Notes: generated by a model from the letters alone, not told the origin. 41,209 bases of DNA from Ignavibacteria bacterium (GCA_009773205.1 WPAE01000019.1:1-41209), one strand, 5' to 3'. Positions 16,971 through 24,869 are shown, counted from the first letter of the stretch. Numbers and translations: made by a program.

Positions 16971-18211
16971 AAAAAGATATTTCTAAAAACACAAATATTG
17001 ATATAAACTCTTTTCTTCATTATGGAAAAAAGTATGGAACACCGTTATACATTTATGATGGTAACATGATTGTTGACCGTTACAAAAGCCTTTATGAGTA
17101 TATAAATTGGCCTAATCTAAAAATTCTATATGCAATGAAAGCAAACTATAACGTTGGTATTCTTAAACTTCTCAAACAGCACAACGCTTATTTAGATACC
17201 GTTAGTCCCGGCGAAGTACAGCTTGCTCTTAAACTTGGTTTCAAGTTGGAAGATATTCTCTTTACATCCAATAACATTACCGACGATGAAATGCATGAAG
17301 TTAAGAAAACCGGTGTGCTTTTTAACATTGGTTCACTTAGCAGATTAAAAAAATATGGCGCCGCCTATCCCGGCGGCGAAGTCTGCATCAGATTCAATCC
17401 GGATGTTTATGCTGGAGAAAACAAACATGTTCAAACTGCCGGTAATGTTACAAAGTTTGGCGTTTTGCTTTCTCAAGCAGATGAAGTTATAAAGATTGTT
17501 AAAAAGTATAATTTGAAAATAGTTGGAATTCATGAACACACCGGCTCCGGAATCGCTCAAACTGAAAAAGTTTTTCAGAGTATGAAAAATATTCTTGCTG
17601 TTGCAAACAGAAATGACTTTCCAGATTTGCGCTTTGTAGATTTTGGCGGTGGATTTAAAGTGCAATACAAACCAAAAACTCATCGAATAGATTATGCAAA
17701 CTTTGGGAAAAAGATTACTTCGATATTCGAAAAGTTTTGCAAAGAATATGGCAAAGAGTTAGAAATGTATTTTGAGCCAGGCAAATATATTGTGGCAGAA
17801 TCCGGCTACCTTATGATTGAAGTAAATACTATTAAAAATAACCGTGGAAGATTAATAGCTGGAACTAATTCTGGATTTAATCATTTGATTAGACCTCTGC
17901 TTTACGAGTCTTATCATTACATCGAAAATCTCAGCAATCCAAAAGGCAAAAAATACATTTATGATATATGCGGCAACATTTGCGAAACAGGCGATTGCTT
18001 TGCCCAACAGCGCGAAATGCCGGAAATTAGAGAAGGTGACAAACTCTTGATTAAAAACGCGGGAGCTTACTGCTACTCTATGGGAAGTATTTACAATCTG
18101 AGAGCTATGCCTTCAGAAGTAATAGTAGTAAATGGCAAAGACCAACTTGTAACAAAAAGACCAACAAATAACGAACTTGCCGAATCTTTGATTTATTCTA
18201 CCTTAATCTGA
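16967..18211 (+). CDS. lysA: Diaminopimelate decarboxylase-type PLP enzyme
   Basis: 414 residues of the alanine-racemase-fold decarboxylases. PLP lysine in LYAMKANYN, HTGSGI, FVDFGGGF, phosphate loop FEPGKYIV, ICETGDCF with the catalytic Cys, and GAYCYSMGSIYN at the active-site Tyr all fit DapDC. This enzyme converts meso-diaminopimelate to lysine. The EPGK (commonly EPGR) and the place in an operon with an alpha-oxoamine synthase and no lysine genes leave room for a paralogue with another substrate. Translationally coupled to the upstream gene by ATGA. No obvious terminator follows. Confidence 0.7.
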   Translation: MKKDISKNTNIDINSFLHYGKKYGTPLYIYDGNMIVDRYKSLYEYINWPNLKILYAMKANYNVGILKLLKQHNAYLDTVSPGEVQLALKLGFKLEDILFTSNNITDDEMHEVKKTGVLFNIGSLSRLKKYGAAYPGGEVCIRFNPDVYAGENKHVQTAGNVTKFGVLLSQADEVIKIVKKYNLKIVGIHEHTGSGIAQTEKVFQSMKNILAVANRNDFPDLRFVDFGGGFKVQYKPKTHRIDYANFGKKITSIFEKFCKEYGKELEMYFEPGKYIVAESGYLMIEVNTIKNNRGRLIAGTNSGFNHLIRPLLYESYHYIENLSNPKGKKYIYDICGNICETGDCFAQQREMPEIREGDKLLIKNAGAYCYSMGSIYNLRAMPSEVIVVNGKDQLVTKRPTNNELAESLIYSTLI

Positions 18212-18312
18212 TTTTTGTTTTATGAGCTTAGCTGCGCTGCCATAGCTTCTAAGAATCCTTTTTGTTTCTCCTTCATCAAATCATCAGAAAATAAATTTAT
18301 AGGAGAAACAAA

Positions 18313-18663
18313 ATGCTTCACACTAATTTAACTCACGTTTTGACAGAGCAAGAGCACAAACAACTTTTACAAGAAAACGAAAATGTGATGATATGCTGCG
18401 GCAGAATGGGACCAATGTGCATTCCAGTTTACGAAGTGATGGAAGAAATCGAAAACGAATACAAGAATGTAAAGTTTGCAGATATGGAATTTGATTCGCC
18501 CGATGCAAAAGTTATCCGCAATTTACCAGAGTGCAGAAGTTTCCAAGGTTTACCTTTCGTAGTTTATTACAAGAATGGACAAGTTGTTAAAGCAACTAGC
18601 AGCATTCAAAACAAAGAACAAGTAACAACAATTTTAGATGCTAACTTCGTCAAGCAAAATTAG
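18313..18663 (+). CDS. Thioredoxin-like protein with atypical CCGRMGPMC site
   Basis: 116 residues, AGGAG well placed before ATG 18313. The thioredoxin fold is recognisable: acidic helix start, VKFADMEFDSP, the cis-Pro region FQGLPFVVYYKNGQVV. The usual WCGPC is replaced by CCGRMGPMC at 28-36, so the two outer cysteines are six or seven residues apart. Eight bases separate it from the thioredoxin-reductase gene, and the two probably work as a pair in the cytoplasm. Whether the widely spaced cysteines form a disulfide, bind metal or act singly is not known from the sequence. Confidence 0.75.
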   Translation: MLHTNLTHVLTEQEHKQLLQENENVMICCGRMGPMCIPVYEVMEEIENEYKNVKFADMEFDSPDAKVIRNLPECRSFQGLPFVVYYKNGQVVKATSSIQNKEQVTTILDANFVKQN

Positions 18664-18671
18664 AGCTTACT

Positions 18672-19619
18672 ATGAATAATCATTATAATGTAATTGTTAT
18701 TGGCGGGGGCGCTGCCGGATTAACAGCCGGTATTTACCTTTCCCGTGCAAAACTTTCTACCCTCATTCTTAACGAAGGAACTGTAGGCGGGCAAATGGTA
18801 CTTACTCACGAGATTGCTAACTATCCCGGTATCGAAAGCATAAGCGGTTATCAGCTTGCAAGAAACATGAAAGCTCAAGCGCAAAAATTTGGCTCTGTTA
18901 TCAAATCAAATCTAAAAATAACTGCAATGGATTTAAGAAATGAACTCAAACAAATTACAGTTAATGGAAACGAGACCTACACATCTAATGCAGTAATAAT
19001 TGCAACAGGAGGAAAATCAAGAACAATAGGTGTCCCAGGTGAAGAAGAGTTAAAAGGTAAAGGAATCTCTTACTGCGCTACTTGCGATGGCGATTTTTTC
19101 CAGGATAAAGAAATAATAGTAGTTGGTGGTGGAAACTCTGCTCTCGAAGAAGCTGTATCTCTTACTAAGTATGCTGCTAAAGTTACAATTGTACATCAGT
19201 TCGATCACTTCCAGGCGTTTGAACATTACGTTGAAGAAGCGAAGAACAATTCTAAAATTGATTTCGTTATGGAATCAAAAATTGTTGAGTTTATTGGTAA
19301 CGAAAAACTAACAAGTGTGAAGGTTCAAGACATTAAAACCGGCATTGTAGAAGAACGAATGATTGATGGAGTATTCATATTTATCGGCTATGTTCCAAAC
19401 ACAGAGAAACTCGAAGGAGTTATTGAGCTGAATCAGTGGAAAGAAATTGTAGTTGATAAAAACATGGCTGCAAATGTTACTGGAGTTTACGCTGCAGGCG
19501 ATTCTATAGCTAAGCGGTACAGACAAGTAACTACTGCTGTTGCTGATGGGACTATTGCTGCTCTTAGCGCCGCAGATTATATCAATGAGCCTACTCTAAA
19601 AAACCATGATCCTTATTAA
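18672..19619 (+). CDS. trxB: Thioredoxin reductase-like flavoprotein, NADPH motif missing
   Basis: 315 residues with the low-molecular-weight TrxR plan: FAD motif VIVIGGGAAGLTAG, GQMVLTHEIANYPGI, redox motif CATC at 135-138, second nucleotide motif VVGGGNSALEEAVSL and GDSIAKRYRQVTTAVADG at the flavin end. The HRRDxFR motif that binds the NADPH phosphate is here HQFDHFQA, without arginines, so NADPH preference is doubtful; NADH, ferredoxin or another donor is possible. The last codons (INEPTLKNHDPY) come from a palindromic repeat element, so the C-terminus is newly acquired. It likely reduces the thioredoxin-like protein encoded just before it. Confidence 0.8.
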   Translation: MNNHYNVIVIGGGAAGLTAGIYLSRAKLSTLILNEGTVGGQMVLTHEIANYPGIESISGYQLARNMKAQAQKFGSVIKSNLKITAMDLRNELKQITVNGNETYTSNAVIIATGGKSRTIGVPGEEELKGKGISYCATCDGDFFQDKEIIVVGGGNSALEEAVSLTKYAAKVTIVHQFDHFQAFEHYVEEAKNNSKIDFVMESKIVEFIGNEKLTSVKVQDIKTGIVEERMIDGVFIFIGYVPNTEKLEGVIELNQWKEIVVDKNMAANVTGVYAAGDSIAKRYRQVTTAVADGTIAALSAADYINEPTLKNHDPY

Positions 19620-19702
19620 AAAACGTTGTTTTCGACTTACCCGCCCAACCCTCCATAAAACGGCGGGCGGGCAAGATGGCGGATTAGATTCGGCTCATCA
19701 AT
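19581..19702. repeat. Palindromic CTCTAAAAA-type element, copy 3
   Basis: Left arm AATGAGCCTACTCTAAAAA is at 19584-19602, inside the trxB reading frame. The right arm near 19682-19702 has reverse complement TATTGATGAGCCGAATCTAA. A GC-rich inner stem (CCCGCCC around 19639 and GGGCGGG around 19664) fills the middle. The trxB stop (19617-19619) is within the element. Confidence 0.6.
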
Positions 19703-19750
19703 ACTTTAACGAAAACCAGCCAGTTAGAACCGGTTTAATTCTCTGTTTTT

Positions 19751-19774
19751 AAAGCCATCTTGTGATGGCTTTTT
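19751..19774 (+). terminator. Rho-independent terminator after trxB
   Basis: Stem AAAGCCATC (19751-19759), loop TTGT, stem GATGGCTTT followed by a T run. It ends the thioredoxin/thioredoxin-reductase unit and separates it from the sigma54 activator gene. Confidence 0.8.
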
Positions 19775-19785
19775 ATTCACATTAC

Positions 19786-19802
19786 TGAAACAATTTGTTT
19801 CA
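19786..19802. promoter_or_regulatory. 17-bp operator TGAAAC-N5-GTTTCA upstream of the sigma54 activator
   Basis: TGAAACAATTTGTTTCA is a perfect palindrome except for its central base. The same TGAAAC-N5-GTTTCA form is found at 21279-21295 in front of the cytochrome gene. Placed about 45 bases before the activator start, it suggests binding of the activator to its own upstream region. The link to that protein is inferred from co-occurrence. Confidence 0.6.
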
Positions 19803-19847
19803 ATTTAGTTTCCTTACTTATCTTTACAACAAAAACAAGGTTTGTAA

Positions 19848-21182
19848 ATGCCCATCAGTGATAATCTCAAAGATCATATACTTGATTCAATAGGCGAAGG
19901 TGTGTTTACTGTTGATAAAGATTTCCGCATAAACTTCTTCAATAAATCTGCAGAACGAATTACAGGAAAATCACGCGATGAAGTTATGGGGCATTTTTGC
20001 AAAAATGTTTTCCGCTCCGAAGTATGCTTTACAGACTGTCCAATTGCCATCGTTTTGAAAACAAAAAAAATTATATACGATTTTGAAAACAAGATTCAGT
20101 GTAAAGCCGGTAATATGAAACCGATTAAACTTAATGCCGCTGTACTTTATAATGAAAATGATGAACCAACAGGAGGAATTGTTTCATTCCGCGATTTAAG
20201 CGAACTTGAAACCATAGGAATGAATCTGCAAAATGAAACAAATTTTCATGGGTTAATTGGGCACAGCAAGCAAATGAAAGATATTTTCCAATTGATAGAA
20301 GAGATTGCCGAAACTGATGCGCCGGTGTTTGTTCAAGGTGAATCTGGAACTGGAAAAGAATTAGTAGCAAATGCAATTCAAAAATTATCAACACGAAATA
20401 AAAATTCATACATCAAAATTAACTGCTCTGTTTTTCCACAAAACCTGCTTGCAAGCGAATTATTCGGGCATGTAAAAGGAGCCTTTACAGACGCGGTTAA
20501 AGACCGCATTGGTAGATTTGAACTTGCCGATCAAGGCACAATTTTTTTAGATGAAGTTGCAGAAATGCCGCTTCAAATGCAGATACAACTGCTTCGAGTT
20601 TTGCAAGAAGGCACATTTGAGCGGGTTGGTGAATCGGTTACACGCACATCGAGCGTTAGAGTAATAGCCGCTACTAATATTGATATTAAAGATGCTTTGA
20701 AAAATGGAAAGTTTAGGGAAGATCTGTTTTACAGATTAAATGTAATCCCAATCGAAATTCCTCCTTTAAGAAAACGCAAAGAAGATATTGTTCCTCTCGC
20801 ACGCCATTTCTTGAGTAAGTTTTCTTTATACTACAAAAAACAAATTCTTGAAATTGAAGAGGAAGCATTAAACGTTTTATTAAACTATTCTTGGCCAGGT
20901 AACATACGCGAACTCGAAAACGTAATTGAATATGCCTTTGTGCGCACTACTAAAAGAGATGTTATCGAAAAATCTAAACTTCCCCCAAATGTTGTAGAAG
21001 CTGCTTCTAACGGCACTATTACATCCAATACCAAACAGTTTTTCTCTGATTCCAGCGCCCGCGTAGAACTTTTAGCTGCTTTAGAAAAATTTCACTGGAA
21101 TAAAACACATGTAGCGAAAGAGTTAAAAATTGGACGAACAACTTTGTGGCGCCAAATGAAACAGTTTGGACTTACGAAATAG
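19848..21182 (+). CDS. PAS-domain sigma54-dependent transcriptional activator
   Basis: 444 residues. PAS domain at about 8-120 with cysteines at 51, 60 and 64 (CKNVF...CFTDCP), a spacing that could hold a metal or redox centre. AAA+ domain from about 134: Walker A GESGTGKE at 164-171, sigma54-contact loop GAFTDA at 211-216 (the common form is GAFTGA), Walker B GTIFLDEV at 230-237, and WPGNIRELENVIEYAF. A Fis-type helix-turn-helix ends the protein (ALEKFHWNKTHVAKELKIGRT). No receiver domain, so the signal is sensed directly by the PAS domain. The neighbouring cytochrome/rhodanese genes carry the same operator and are its probable targets. Confidence 0.88.
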   Translation: MPISDNLKDHILDSIGEGVFTVDKDFRINFFNKSAERITGKSRDEVMGHFCKNVFRSEVCFTDCPIAIVLKTKKIIYDFENKIQCKAGNMKPIKLNAAVLYNENDEPTGGIVSFRDLSELETIGMNLQNETNFHGLIGHSKQMKDIFQLIEEIAETDAPVFVQGESGTGKELVANAIQKLSTRNKNSYIKINCSVFPQNLLASELFGHVKGAFTDAVKDRIGRFELADQGTIFLDEVAEMPLQMQIQLLRVLQEGTFERVGESVTRTSSVRVIAATNIDIKDALKNGKFREDLFYRLNVIPIEIPPLRKRKEDIVPLARHFLSKFSLYYKKQILEIEEEALNVLLNYSWPGNIRELENVIEYAFVRTTKRDVIEKSKLPPNVVEAASNGTITSNTKQFFSDSSARVELLAALEKFHWNKTHVAKELKIGRTTLWRQMKQFGLTK

Positions 21183-21204
21183 TGTTTCAATAGTTTCATT
21201 TAGT

Positions 21205-21219
21205 TGGAACAATGTTTCA
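21205..21219. promoter_or_regulatory. Imperfect operator TGGAACAATGTTTCA
   Basis: Related inverted repeat with a 3-base spacer (TGGAAC-AAT-GTTTCA). It is preceded by GTTTCAATAGTTTCA half-sites at 21183-21198. A cluster of half-sites far upstream of a -24/-12 promoter is usual for sigma54 enhancers. Weaker than the two 17-bp sites. Confidence 0.4.
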
Positions 21220-21278
21220 TTTCATAAACACATTTTTTCCTTCGCAAAGTGATTTTATAACCAGACCAACACTCCGAA

Positions 21279-21295
21279 TGAAACAAATCGTTTCA
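21279..21295. promoter_or_regulatory. 17-bp operator TGAAAC-N5-GTTTCA upstream of the cytochrome gene
   Basis: TGAAACAAATCGTTTCA has the same half-sites and spacing as the operator at 19786. It lies about 42 bases upstream of the -24 element of the candidate sigma54 promoter, a workable activator position. Confidence 0.6.
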
Positions 21296-21336
21296 AGTTA
21301 ACAGATAAATAGGTCGTTTTTATGCTTTTTTAAGCT

Positions 21337-21351
21337 CGGCATTTATTTTGT
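21337..21351 (+). promoter_or_regulatory. Candidate sigma54 (-24/-12) promoter of the cytochrome-rhodanese unit
   Basis: CGGCAT-TTATT-TTGT matches the spacing of TGGCAC-N5-TTGC, with GG 10 bases before GT (consensus GC). It lies 36 bases before ATG 21388, giving a transcript start near 21363. The mismatch at the -12 C lowers certainty, but the activator gene and operators next to it support it. Confidence 0.5.
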
Positions 21352-21387
21352 ACTAAAGCGTTCAACAACTGTTATTATGGAATTAAA

Positions 21388-22761
21388 ATGAACGCACTAA
21401 AATCAATACTTATATCTTCTTTTCTCTTTCTTTTTGTTGTATTAGCTGCTTGCAAAGAAGAGCCAAAAGATGAACCAATAACTCCCGAACCAACAGTAAC
21501 TAAATCGGTTGCCTCCTGCGAAGGATGCCATACTAATTATACTCACTTAAAAAAGGTTTATACACCGGATCCTCCAAGCAATGCTGGACCTGCTTGCGGT
21601 GGAGAAACTCCTCATTTTGAACCATACGACAGAGTTTATATGGGCGGTACTGGGTATGCAAGTTTTAAAAAGGATATTCATGGTAAAATTCCTTGTACTG
21701 CTTGCCATAACGGTGTAGATGGTACGGACGATAAAGCGAAAGCTCACTCAAATAATTTTATTTCTCATCCCTCTACTCAATCCGAAAAAAAATGCGCCGG
21801 CTGCCATACCGACATTCATCTCAGAGCAAAGAATAGTTTACACGAACAAGGCTGGGGACAAAAATCTATGGTAGTTCTACGCTCAGGATTACCAAATATT
21901 CCTTCCGGCTTCGATCAGTTATCGGATAAAATGAAAGAAGGTTATAAAAATAATTGCGCAAAATGCCACGCAAGCTGCGGAGATTGCCATGTTATGAGAC
22001 CAAAAGCAGGCGGAGGAGGTTTATATCAAGGGCATAACTTTGCAAAACCGGATATGCGCGATCATTGTGTTACCTGCCATACTTCCCGCGTTGGACACGC
22101 GTATTTTGGACAGGCTGTTGGAACTGTTCCCGATGTTCATTTATCCAAACGTGGATTTACTTGTATGAGCTGCCATAATGAACAAGAAGTTCATGGCGAT
22201 GGTCAAATTTACGATCAAAGATATAAAATGAAAGCAAAACCTGAATGTACGGACTGCCACAAAGGCTTAGAATCTAAAAATTCTTATCACTCGGCGCATT
22301 ACAAAACATTTAGCTGCAATACTTGCCACTCTCAAGATTATAATAACTGTGGAAGCTGCCACGTTGGCGGAGAAGGAGCGCGTGTGCCTTCTTATCAAAG
22401 TTTCAAAATAGGTTTGAATCCTATTCCTGATGTAAAACCTTTTAAGTATGCTGTTTTAAGAAGATCTTTAATGGCGCCAGATAGTTGGAAAAACTATGGC
22501 GTTGCTAACTTACCTAACTTTAATGTACGTCCTACCTACAAATATGCAACACCACACAATATTCAGAAGTGGACAGGTAGAACACAAGTTGCTGCGGGTA
22601 AAGCTTGTTACGATGCATGTCATATAATTAAAAATGCTGATGGCACGTATAAAAATAAAAACCTCTATTTGTTCAGAAACAATTTAGAAAGCTGGGAAGC
22701 AGCAGCAACCTCATCCATTACAGTTGATGGAAAACTGCCTTACAAATGGGATGTAAAATAA
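21388..22761 (+). CDS. Multihaem c-type cytochrome lipoprotein (10 CXXCH plus one CX3CH)
   Basis: 457 residues. N-terminal lipobox VVLAAC at about 17-22 predicts a lipid-anchored protein exposed in the periplasm or at the surface. Ten canonical haem motifs occur (CEGCH, CTACH, CAGCH, CAKCH, CGDCH, CVTCH, CMSCH, CTDCH, CNTCH, CGSCH), plus a CYDACH near the C-terminus with one extra residue. Such proteins carry electrons between quinol oxidation and external or periplasmic acceptors. Followed 28 bases later by the double-rhodanese lipoprotein, and preceded by sigma54-type control. The terminal acceptor cannot be named. The signal peptide and haem motifs are directly visible. Confidence 0.88.
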   Translation: MNALKSILISSFLFLFVVLAACKEEPKDEPITPEPTVTKSVASCEGCHTNYTHLKKVYTPDPPSNAGPACGGETPHFEPYDRVYMGGTGYASFKKDIHGKIPCTACHNGVDGTDDKAKAHSNNFISHPSTQSEKKCAGCHTDIHLRAKNSLHEQGWGQKSMVVLRSGLPNIPSGFDQLSDKMKEGYKNNCAKCHASCGDCHVMRPKAGGGGLYQGHNFAKPDMRDHCVTCHTSRVGHAYFGQAVGTVPDVHLSKRGFTCMSCHNEQEVHGDGQIYDQRYKMKAKPECTDCHKGLESKNSYHSAHYKTFSCNTCHSQDYNNCGSCHVGGEGARVPSYQSFKIGLNPIPDVKPFKYAVLRRSLMAPDSWKNYGVANLPNFNVRPTYKYATPHNIQKWTGRTQVAAGKACYDACHIIKNADGTYKNKNLYLFRNNLESWEAAATSSITVDGKLPYKWDVK

Positions 22762-22789
22762 TTAAACAACCAATAAAGGAGATGTGAAA

Positions 22790-23827
22790 ATGAAACACCG
22801 TAAATTATTCTTTTTATTAATGATTGTGCCGATGCTGTTTGTATATACCGGTTGCAGTAAAGATGAAGACCCGGTAACACCGCCGCCTCAGATCAATGAA
22901 GCGCAAGTTTTAGCAGAGTATTTAGAAGCTAATGGAGATTTTCTGAATACTGCTGCGCCGGCAGTTACAAGTGCTAAAGTACTTTATGCCGATCTTTTAG
23001 CTAAACCTGATAAGATTCATGTTATTGATATTAGAACACAAGCAGATTATGAAACAAAAGGACATATAAGTGGCGCAATTAGAGTTGATTTAAAAAATAT
23101 TGTTACTTATATGAAAGGGTTAGCCAATGTTGCTTCTTATGAAAAAATTGTTATTGCTTGCTACAGCGGGCAATCTGCAGGTGTTGCAGTTTCTGTTTTA
23201 AGATTATTAGGGTACAACACTGTATCTTCTCTAAAATTCGGTATGTCTTCTTGGAATGCTGCATGCGCTGCATCTTGGGTGCCTAATACCGGTTACGGAA
23301 ACAACTACACAAACTTTGTTACAACCGATGCACCTAAAGCCGCTGCAGGTACTTTACCAACAATTAATACCGGAAAAACTACTGGTAAAGAAATCTTGGA
23401 AGCAAGAATTACTCAGTTCTTAGCAACTACAAGCGCTTCTCCATTTGATGACATTAGAGTTACTTGGAGTACTGTTACTGGAAATTTATCAAACTATTAT
23501 ATTGTTAATTACTGGTCTGCTGCAGATTATGCAAAAGGGCATTTACCAGGCGCTATTCAATATACACCAAGAGCTGACCTGAAATTATCAGCAGCATTAA
23601 AAACATTGCCAACCAACAAGCCAATTGCTATTTATTGCTTTACAGGTCAAACATCCGCACAAGTATCAACAATTCTTAAACTTCTTGGCTACGATGCAAA
23701 AACCTTAATGTTTGGCGTTAACATTATGAATTACGATTGGATGAAGGCTAATGGAATAGCTAACTCGTTTAATCCAACAGAAGATATTTTTAGTTATCCT
23801 TTTGTACTAGGTCCAAATCCAAAATAA
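22790..23827 (+). CDS. Double-rhodanese lipoprotein
   Basis: ATG 22790 with AAAGGAG seven bases upstream is preferred over the GTG at 22784. Lipobox VYTGC gives an anchored periplasmic protein. Two rhodanese domains are visible: the first with VIDIRTQADYETKGHISGAI and active loop CYSGQS, the second with AADYAKGHLPGAIQY and loop CFTGQT. Both loops keep the catalytic Cys, so both domains could bind a persulfide. Rhodaneses transfer sulfane sulfur. With a multihaem lipoprotein in the same unit this suggests sulfur-compound respiration or sulfur relay at the envelope, which is inference. A terminator follows closely. Confidence 0.88.
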   Translation: MKHRKLFFLLMIVPMLFVYTGCSKDEDPVTPPPQINEAQVLAEYLEANGDFLNTAAPAVTSAKVLYADLLAKPDKIHVIDIRTQADYETKGHISGAIRVDLKNIVTYMKGLANVASYEKIVIACYSGQSAGVAVSVLRLLGYNTVSSLKFGMSSWNAACAASWVPNTGYGNNYTNFVTTDAPKAAAGTLPTINTGKTTGKEILEARITQFLATTSASPFDDIRVTWSTVTGNLSNYYIVNYWSAADYAKGHLPGAIQYTPRADLKLSAALKTLPTNKPIAIYCFTGQTSAQVSTILKLLGYDAKTLMFGVNIMNYDWMKANGIANSFNPTEDIFSYPFVLGPNPK

Positions 23828-23840
23828 TTTCTATTTTTGC

Positions 23841-23872
23841 AAAGAAGCTCTCACTAAGAGAGCTTCTTTTAA
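23841..23872 (+). terminator. Rho-independent terminator after the rhodanese gene
   Basis: Stem AAAGAAGCTCTC (23841-23852), loop ACTAA, stem GAGAGCTTCTTT then T's. It closes the cytochrome-rhodanese unit 13 bases after the stop. Confidence 0.85.
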
Positions 23873-23890
23873 TAATACGAGTTTAGAACT

Positions 23891-24334
23891 ATGAGCGAAA
23901 TGTTAGGCAATCAATACTTTATGGCGCGTAATTATTCTGCTGCGCAAAAGGAGTTTGAAGAAGTTCTTCTCAAATATCCCGATAACCGCCCTGCAAAAAA
24001 GAAACTTGTTGTTTGCTATACTCAAACTAGAAGATTAAAAGAATCATTTGCTTACTTTTTAGATATCATTAAAACCGATATCGAGTTTATAGTAAAAACA
24101 GACACCATAAGAGACGATTGCCCCTGCGCCGAACTAATTGAAAAACTTGAACCGAGAAGTACAAATTACCTCGATACTTTTGATTACAATTTGACTTTAG
24201 GAATTATTTGGCTTTACTGCGATATACTACAATCCAAACATTACTTTACAAAACTAAAAAAGATGGAACCAAGCAATCTTGATATTGAAGCAGTATGTGT
24301 AGAAATTGATAATTACCTGCTCAAAGTTGTATAA
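23891..24334 (+). CDS. Small TPR-like protein
   Basis: 147 residues. The first third is a TPR pair (GNQYFMARNYSAAQKEFEEV, then KYPDNRPAKKKLVVCYTQTR). The rest has a CPC motif (DDCPCAELIEKL) and helices but no recognised domain. No signal peptide, so cytoplasmic. It begins 19 bases after the terminator, so it probably has its own promoter or depends on readthrough. Function unknown; TPRs usually hold partner proteins. Confidence 0.6.
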   Translation: MSEMLGNQYFMARNYSAAQKEFEEVLLKYPDNRPAKKKLVVCYTQTRRLKESFAYFLDIIKTDIEFIVKTDTIRDDCPCAELIEKLEPRSTNYLDTFDYNLTLGIIWLYCDILQSKHYFTKLKKMEPSNLDIEAVCVEIDNYLLKVV

Positions 24335-24869
24335 GGTTTTTAATTCTAAATTTGCCAACCCGTTAGCCTCCTATTTCCTTTACACCCTCTTAAGCGGAAT
24401 TAATCTTGACTTAACAATACGATTGTTTTATGTTGCACAAACCGGAAGCTAAATGTAGAATGTAGAACGTAGAGTGAAGAACGAAGAACTTAGAGTATAG
24501 AATTTAGGTTCATCATAAAAAAGCGTACTTTTTTCAGTTCATTTGAATTTCTGTTAAATACGAACGAAAAAATAATGAATATAGCCAGTAAATCGGTTAA
24601 TTGTGCAAATATAGACAAGTCTTCGACTTACCCCCATTTACACAATATTATTGTTGTTAATTTTATTAGATTCACATTTTTTCAAAGATCGATGTTCATT
24701 TATAAGTTAAAATCAGATACATCCAAGTATGCATTATTATGATGACCCATAAAATTATTGGCGTTGACTTTTTCATAGTGATATAGTAGTTCAGGGAAGC
24801 TATTTATTTGCCCCGCCGTTATGTGCTCTATATAAAATTCTATATTATTGAATAAAATTTTAGTAAAAT
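24335..24869. other. 535-base gene-free stretch before the R-M cluster
   Basis: No credible coding region or RNA gene was seen. It holds the GTAGAA-rich degenerate repeat at 24451-24507, and TTCGACTTACCC at about 24621, shared with 19631 inside palindromic copy 3. The rest is AT-rich. The promoter of the methylase gene is probably at the right end, but no strong motif was recognised. Confidence 0.4.
24451..24507. repeat. Degenerate short tandem repeat (GTAGAA/GAAGAA units)
   Basis: Successive units of 6-9 bases around TGTAGAA, CGTAGAG, GAAGAACGAAGAAC, TTAGAGTATAGAATTT. It is non-coding and purine-rich on the plus strand. It resembles the drifting tandem arrays common between genes of FCB bacteria. 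Confidence 0.5.

Noticed and set aside
17345-17683. 112-codon minus-strand ORF inside the diaminopimelate decarboxylase gene
   Set aside because: Lies wholly opposite a gene with complete catalytic motifs; no family recognised and no independent ribosome binding site. Other antisense ORFs were dropped for the same reason.
19626-24632. Shared TTCGACTTACCC at 19631 and 24621
   Set aside because: Only 12 bases match and the surroundings differ, so it may be chance or a fragment; not enough to define a repeat family.
24808-24830. GCCCCGCCGTTATGTGC looked like an integron cassette end
   Set aside because: No paired inverted half-site within about 150 bases, no array of similar sites and no integrase gene in the window.
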